Positions 59,422 to 64,000 of a DNA stretch of 64,000 nt are shown piece by piece. Below the pieces are notes generated by a model. That model did no database searches and was not told the origin of the DNA. It was given only the letters and a program-made list of their open reading frames with translations. The position numbers and the translations under genes were made by a program. Numbering within the stretch: the stretch's first letter is position 1; each line of letters begins with the position of its first letter. Origin of the DNA: Nitrososphaerota archaeon (lineage in GTDB: Archaea; Thermoproteota; Nitrososphaeria; Nitrososphaerales; Gagatemarchaeaceae). The stretch covers positions 372,001 through 436,000 of the forward strand of contig JAGWHB010000001.1 in assembly GCA_028867035.1 (NCBI GenBank). Reading direction: 5' to 3'.

Positions 59422-60589
59422 GCTTCTTCAGAGCTCCTCCAATCCGTCTGGCTGCCTCCTCTATGTTCTCCCGCGACGTGGCGAACGAAAGCCTGATCCT
59501 CCCCTCTCCGCGGCGCCCGAACCCAACCCCGGGATAGACCCCGACCTTCCCTTCCTTCAGCAGGTGCTCAGACATCTCGAAGGACCCCATCCCAAACTCC
59601 TCCACGTCGGGGAAGGCATAGAACGCCCCTGCCGGCACAGGACACTTCACCCCCGGTATCGCGTTGAGCCTTGACACGATGAGCTCCCTCCTCCTGTGGA
59701 ACTCATCCACCATGGTCTTCACCGAATCCTGGGGCCCGCCGAGGGCCGCGGCCCCGGCCTTCTGGGCCATGGCGCTGACGGCGAGGACCACGTAGGCTTG
59801 CAGGCTGGTGAGTGGCCTGACCAGCTTCTCATCCCCGAGCAGGTACCCCACCCTCCATCCGGTCATCGAGTACGTCTTTGACAGCGACTTCGCGACTATC
59901 ACCCGGTCTGAGATTTCAGGGTAATCTAGGAGGCTCTGCGCCACCCGCCCATCGTAGACTATCTTCTCGTAGGCCTCGTCCGACAGGATTGCGAAGCGGC
60001 GCTCTTTGCAGAGCTCGACGATGTTCTTCAACTCCCCCGGTGGGATCACCCCTCCCGTCGGGTTTGAGGGGGAGTTCAACACCACCAGCTTGGTCTTCCG
60101 GGTGACCTTCTTTTCTATGGCTTCAGCGGTGAGGTTGAACGTCGACCTGTCGACCCCGACGGGGACCGCCTCGGCCTCCGCGAACCCCACCAGCGCCTCG
60201 TATGCGATGTACCCCGGGTCTGGGATGATGCATTGGTCCCCCTTCTCGAGGATCCCCACCATGGCTAGGAAGAGCCCCTCGATGGCCCCGGCCGTCACAA
60301 GGACCTGCCCCCGCTTGAGGTCCACTCCTCCCTCTCTGTGGTGAGCCACGACAGAATCCACGAACTCGGGGAGACCGGCGGACGAAGTATAGTATGTGTA
60401 GCCGTCGTCCAGGGCCTTCTTGGCTGCCTCCTTGATGTGGGCGGGGGTCGGGAAGTCGGGCTCCCCCGACGTCATCTTGAGCGCTCCCTTGGTGGCTAGG
60501 GTCATCTCACGAATCTTCGAAACGTAGAGCGGCCGCCTGGGGAGGTTGGAAAGCCGAGCTGAAAGCGGACTCGCCCAACGACCGGACAA
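59399..60589 (-). CDS. Class I/II PLP-dependent aminotransferase
   Basis: 396 residues. The PLP-binding Lys lies in 'AKSLSKTYSMTGWR' near 238, the N-terminal signature 'MTSGEPDFPTPAHIKEA', the cofactor ring contact Y in 'DPGYIAYE', and 'LNSPSNPTGGVIP' near 170. Typical of aspartate/alanine-type (AspB-like) aminotransferases. An ATG further in could be the true start, since the first ~15 residues are not conserved. A GTTAAATC element lies at about 60611-60619. Confidence 0.9.
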   Translation of the reverse strand: MSGRWASPLSARLSNLPRRPLYVSKIREMTLATKGALKMTSGEPDFPTPAHIKEAAKKALDDGYTYYTSSAGLPEFVDSVVAHHREGGVDLKRGQVLVTAGAIEGLFLAMVGILEKGDQCIIPDPGYIAYEALVGFAEAEAVPVGVDRSTFNLTAEAIEKKVTRKTKLVVLNSPSNPTGGVIPPGELKNIVELCKERRFAILSDEAYEKIVYDGRVAQSLLDYPEISDRVIVAKSLSKTYSMTGWRVGYLLGDEKLVRPLTSLQAYVVLAVSAMAQKAGAAALGGPQDSVKTMVDEFHRRRELIVSRLNAIPGVKCPVPAGAFYAFPDVEEFGMGSFEMSEHLLKEGKVGVYPGVGFGRRGEGRIRLSFATSRENIEEAARRIGGALKKLSGGRAK

Positions 60590-60704
60590 TTCGGCCGTCC
60601 GGGGGCTTCACCCGATTTAACAGTTCTTCGCCGGTGCCCGGGCCGACCCGCCCGGAAACGCATAAATCGGCAACCGGAATGTTTGCACACAACGGGTTAT
60701 CCGA

Positions 60705-62381
60705 GTGTCAAGGATGCTAGGTTCCGAGTCCCTCGTCGCGTCCCTGAAGGCCGAAGGAGTCAGATACGTCGCCGGAATCCCGGCCGACGGAGTCGTCGAA
60801 ATCCTCGACGCCATGTACGACAGCGATGACATCGACTTCCTCTTGGTGAGGCACGAGCAGTCTGCGGCCCACTTGGCCGACGCCTACTCGCGAGTGTCGC
60901 GGGCGCCGAAGTGCGTCTGCCTCACGTCAAGGGCTGCGGGCGCCACCAACACTGCCATCGGGATGGCATCGGCCTACCACTGCGGCTCCCCTCTCGTCTC
61001 GATTACCACCCAGGTCAACTCGAAGACCATCGGGAGGTTCGCCTTCGAGGAGGTGGACTTGGTCGAGCTCTTCAGGCCCCTGAGCAAATGGAGCGCCCAG
61101 GTGAACCGCCCGGAGCGGATCCCCGAGTTCGTCAGGGCCGCCTTCCGTCACGCCATGGCAGGGGCACCCGGCCCCGCCCACCTGGCCGTCCCCTCCGACT
61201 ACCTGAAGGAGCAAATCGACGCCGAAATCTACCAGCCATCTCGCTACAGGACGACTTCTGCCGCCCGCCCCCTTGCGGAGAAGCTCCAGGAGGCAGTGAA
61301 GATCCTGTCGAAGGCATCGAGCCCAGTCATCATCGCCGGGGACGGGGTGAACTGGAGCAACGCCCAGGGCCAACTGGTGAAGTTGGCAGAGCTGCTGGGA
61401 GCGCCCGTGGTGACGGCTTGGTTCAGGAAGGATGCCTTCCCCGAGGACCACGTCCTCTCTGCTGGAATGATGGGGCTCGGCGGGGTCGACACGTCAAGGG
61501 AGGTGATCAAGGAGGCCGACGCCGTGCTGGTCATGGGGTGCGAGCTCTCCGACCTGTCGACTGACAGGTACAAGATGCGCTTCGCCCCAGACGCCAAGGT
61601 GATTCAGGTCGACATCGACCCCTACGTCATCGGCAAAATGTACCAGGTGGACGTCCCCATGGTGGCCGACTGCGGGGAGACCCTGAAGGAGATGATTCCC
61701 CAGCTGCAGAAGACCGCCGCTGGCCCGAGGGTTCTAGAACGCCGCCCCAACGTGAAGAGCCTTCTCAGGCACAAGGAGGAGTGGAAGGCCAAGGTCGCCA
61801 TCAGGAACCCCGACGGAATCCCCATAGAGCCTGGCCGTGTCGTCAAGGAGATGCGCCAGTTCCTCAAGCGAGACGCGATAATCACCATCGATTCCGGGAA
61901 CTTCTCCTACTGGACCGTCCCGTTCTTCGACGCCTACCTCCCCGGGACCTACATCTGCTCGGGGGGCTTCATGGGCTTCGCCCTCCCCGGCGCCATCGGA
62001 GCGAAACTGGCCAGGCCCGGGGCCCAGGTTGTCGGCTTCGTCGGAGACGGGGGGTTCATGATGACCCTCCAGGAGCTGGAGACCGCCACCAGGCTCAAGA
62101 CCCCAGTGGTCATGGTGGTCATGAACGACTTCCAGATGGCGAACATCAAGGTCAGGCAGACTCACCTGTATTCCGGGCGCTACATCGGAGTAGATGTCAC
62201 CAACCCCGACTTCGCGAAGCTCGCCGAAACCTTCAACTGCTACGGCGAGCGGGTGGAAAGGCCCGAGGACATCAGGCCCGCCCTCGGCAGGGCCTTCAGG
62301 GATGGGAGGCCGGCTGTGCTCGACGTGATCATCAACCCGAAGACCGAGCACAAGAGCATCGTGGAGCCCTGGTGGACCTAG
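60705..62381 (+). CDS. Thiamine-diphosphate enzyme (acetolactate synthase-like)
   Basis: 558 residues from GTG (an ATG lies 3 codons in). Three TPP-enzyme domains: N-terminal Pyr domain with the catalytic Glu in 'VRHEQSAAH' near 49, a middle Rossmann-like domain, and a C-terminal PP domain with 'VGDGGFMM ... NDFQMAN' (GDG-N motif). No FAD-specific sequence is clear. Related enzymes decarboxylate or condense 2-oxo acids (acetolactate synthase, benzoylformate or sulfopyruvate decarboxylase, glyoxylate carboligase). It overlaps the convergent SDR gene by 4 bases. Confidence 0.88.
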   Translation: MSRMLGSESLVASLKAEGVRYVAGIPADGVVEILDAMYDSDDIDFLLVRHEQSAAHLADAYSRVSRAPKCVCLTSRAAGATNTAIGMASAYHCGSPLVSITTQVNSKTIGRFAFEEVDLVELFRPLSKWSAQVNRPERIPEFVRAAFRHAMAGAPGPAHLAVPSDYLKEQIDAEIYQPSRYRTTSAARPLAEKLQEAVKILSKASSPVIIAGDGVNWSNAQGQLVKLAELLGAPVVTAWFRKDAFPEDHVLSAGMMGLGGVDTSREVIKEADAVLVMGCELSDLSTDRYKMRFAPDAKVIQVDIDPYVIGKMYQVDVPMVADCGETLKEMIPQLQKTAAGPRVLERRPNVKSLLRHKEEWKAKVAIRNPDGIPIEPGRVVKEMRQFLKRDAIITIDSGNFSYWTVPFFDAYLPGTYICSGGFMGFALPGAIGAKLARPGAQVVGFVGDGGFMMTLQELETATRLKTPVVMVVMNDFQMANIKVRQTHLYSGRYIGVDVTNPDFAKLAETFNCYGERVERPEDIRPALGRAFRDGRPAVLDVIINPKTEHKSIVEPWWT

Positions 62382-63139
62382 TAGGTGGCTGCTGCTCCGC
62401 CGTCCGCTACGATGGTGGCCCCATGGATGAAGCTGGCCCTCTCCGAGGCCAGGAACAAGATCACGTTCGCAATCTCTTCTGGGGTGGCGAGCCTCCCGAG
62501 GGGGACCCGGCTCACGTATTCCTCTTCGGACGACTTCCCGCTCAAGATTATCTTCGCTATCCTGTCAGTCTGGGTGGTCCCCGGGGCCACTGCGTTCACC
62601 CTGATTCCTCGCGGCCCCCATTCGGCCGCCAGAGCCCGAGTGAGGCCCAGGACACCAGCCTTGCTCGCGATGTAGGGCGCCCTCTCCTTCCTCCCGATAA
62701 TCGCAAGGTTCGAAGCCACATTGACAATCACCCCCCGCCTCTTCCCTCCGATGACGTGCTTCGCGAAGTACTTGGACCAGAGGAAGGTGGAGCGGAGGTT
62801 CACCGCCATGATCCTATCCCACTCCTCCACCCCCAGCTCAAGGGTCGGCTTCGGGAGCCCTTCCCCCACGTTGTTCACCAGTATGTTCAGCCTGCCGAAG
62901 CGGGAGACCGCAGAGGAGAACGCCCTGCCCACGAAGCCTTCGTCGGATGCGTCCCCCACAAGGGCCAGTAGGCCCTTCGAGCTTCCTAGGGCCTCCGCCA
63001 GCGAGGACATACTCCTCTCCGTGGCTGAACTCACAGCGAGCCGCGCCCCCTCCGCGTGCATCCCTAGGGCCACCGCCCTCCCAATCCCCCTGCCTGCCCC
63101 AGTGATTACTGCAGTCTTCCCAGTAAAGGACCCAGGCAA
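62378..63139 (-). CDS. Short-chain dehydrogenase/reductase
   Basis: 253 residues from TTG. Classical SDR: cofactor motif T-G-A-G-R-G-I-G near 13, N-N-V-G near 88, catalytic Ser in 'NVASNLA' and Y-I-A-S-K near 155, ending with the usual 'GATIVADGGAAA'. FabG-like length. It lies 50 bases behind the alpha/beta hydrolase on the same strand and is probably co-transcribed. Substrate unknown. Confidence 0.9.
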   Translation of the reverse strand: MPGSFTGKTAVITGAGRGIGRAVALGMHAEGARLAVSSATERSMSSLAEALGSSKGLLALVGDASDEGFVGRAFSSAVSRFGRLNILVNNVGEGLPKPTLELGVEEWDRIMAVNLRSTFLWSKYFAKHVIGGKRRGVIVNVASNLAIIGRKERAPYIASKAGVLGLTRALAAEWGPRGIRVNAVAPGTTQTDRIAKIILSGKSSEEEYVSRVPLGRLATPEEIANVILFLASERASFIHGATIVADGGAAATY

Positions 63140-63189
63140 GACTCTGCCCTGTGCCGGGCTCGGGCACTTAAGAGTGCATCACACATCCC

Positions 63190-64000
63190 TTATTCTGCCG
63201 CCTTCCGGAAGTACGAGAATCCCCCGGCGAGGGCCTTCTCGTCGACCGGGTGCTCCTGCCTCGCCCAGTCGACCAAGACAACCCTCCTGCGCAACAATGG
63301 GGGGACCCCATTGAGCCTGTCCCTCAGCCAGTCGGTCGATGACATGTAGATGTCGTCGTTGAACCTCGCGATGCCGTGGAACTGGCTCTCGTAGATCCTC
63401 AGCTCCTTGACCCTGGAGCCCAGGGCGTTGAAGTACCTGTAGGTCTCCGACGTGTTGGTCAGGTGGTCCAGCTCGCCGTGCAGCACCAGGCTGGGGCATT
63501 TGACTAGGTGCTCCTTCCCCTCCAGGGTCATCCCCTCGGCGAGCCTGTCGAACTCCTCGTCGGTGTCGGCCCCCGCCATCCACATGAACCGGAGCCTGAA
63601 GTTGGGGGACGTCTCGTCGAATATGTGGTTCTTGTCGTAGTAGCAGCTCATGGCAGTGACCAGCGCCTTCACCCTCCTGTCCTTGATGGCCACGAGAGGA
63701 GCCCAGTAGGAGCCCATCGAATTCCCCCATACCCCAATCTTGTTCGCGTCTACCTCCTTCCTCTTCACCAGCTGGTCGATGGCAGCCTTGCCCGCGGTTC
63801 CGTGGTTGTCCCTGTCCACCCAGATCTTCCTCAGCAGGCTGGCCCCCTGCCCCGGGCCGTCCAGGGCCAGGCAGTTCATCCCCCGATTTACGTACCAGTT
63901 GTTCCTGGGGTTCACCACCCTCTCCTTCCTTTCGTCCATCCCGGGGATCACCAAGACGGTCGGCGCCCTCTCCCGCGAAGGGGTAGCATAGAAGATTCCT
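63190..64000 (-). CDS. Alpha/beta hydrolase (FrsA/DUF1100-like), truncated by the window edge
   Basis: At least 270 residues, open to the right edge, so the N-terminus is missing. 'TVLVIPGMDERKE' is the oxyanion strand, 'ALDGPGQGAS' near the turn, nucleophile Ser in 'GVWGNSMGSYWAP', acid Asp in 'HGELDHLT', and the His in 'QFHGIARF'. It resembles esterases/C-C hydrolases of the 2,6-dihydroxypseudooxynicotine hydrolase type. Likely first in a unit with the SDR. Confidence 0.82.
   Translation of the reverse strand, partial: GIFYATPSRERAPTVLVIPGMDERKERVVNPRNNWYVNRGMNCLALDGPGQGASLLRKIWVDRDNHGTAGKAAIDQLVKRKEVDANKIGVWGNSMGSYWAPLVAIKDRRVKALVTAMSCYYDKNHIFDETSPNFRLRFMWMAGADTDEEFDRLAEGMTLEGKEHLVKCPSLVLHGELDHLTNTSETYRYFNALGSRVKELRIYESQFHGIARFNDDIYMSSTDWLRDRLNGVPPLLRRRVVLVDWARQEHPVDEKALAGGFSYFRKAAE

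Overview
The window is archaeal. It carries a geranylgeranylglyceryl-phosphate synthase, the N-terminus of a DNA polymerase D large subunit, an Elf1-type elongation factor, bacterio-opsin-activator (HTH_10) regulators and a VapBC pair. Many genes start at ATG, GTG or TTG about 25-35 bases after a TATA element (often C/GTTAAAT or CTTATAA), as expected for short-leader or leaderless archaeal transcripts. The high GC and the family mix suggest a mesophilic Thermoproteota lineage (Nitrososphaeria- or Bathyarchaeia-like). That placement is inference; there is no rRNA gene or complete tRNA here to settle it.

Layout. 0-11.4 kb is chromosomal: polC (partial), a HAD phosphatase, two HTH_10 regulators, small zinc proteins, an organomercurial lyase (merB) overlapping a second MerB-like gene, vapBC, a membrane-tethered winged-helix protein, a response regulator, elf1 and GGGP synthase. 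11.7-25.3 kb holds a Ser/Thr-rich surface protein, a GcvH-like/TusA-like fusion facing a rhodanese, an FAD oxidoreductase, and a dipeptide/oligopeptide ABC operon ending in an acetamidase/formamidase. 25.4-32 kb is dominated by a 2,038-residue secreted Rhs/YD-repeat protein whose C-terminal tail has PD-(D/E)XK nuclease motifs, with a small gene tail-to-tail one base away. 32-45 kb is an accessory region of lower GC: small membrane proteins, a DUF4143-type ATPase, an Mrr-like nuclease carrying a HEPN-type motif, three more proteins with an RN-x3-H (HEPN RNase) motif, and several overlapping very small genes. 45-47 kb is a scrap zone: a truncated Fic/Doc gene, a frameshifted HExxH metalloprotease and a frameshifted NTF2-like gene. 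47-64 kb is metabolic: DMT and MFS exporters, ornithine-cyclodeaminase-like enzyme, M20 and three M24 peptidase-family proteins, OsmC, sugar epimerase, GlcD-type oxidase, 2-hydroxyacid dehydrogenase, aminotransferase, TPP enzyme, SDR and an alpha/beta hydrolase.

How it fits together. Peptide uptake, amidase, peptidases, aminotransferase, hydroxyacid dehydrogenase/oxidase and TPP enzyme suggest a life on peptides, amino acids and derived 2-oxo/2-hydroxy acids. The 25-45 kb region looks like a conflict island (polymorphic toxin, nuclease, HEPN proteins, ATPase). The most novel items are the archaeal Rhs toxin-like protein with its possible partner, the HEPN cluster, a family of roughly 50-residue Cys-rich proteins sharing a C-x2-[I/L]-x-E-G-x-C core, the tandem MerB-like genes, and the H-protein/TusA fusion without a lipoylation lysine.
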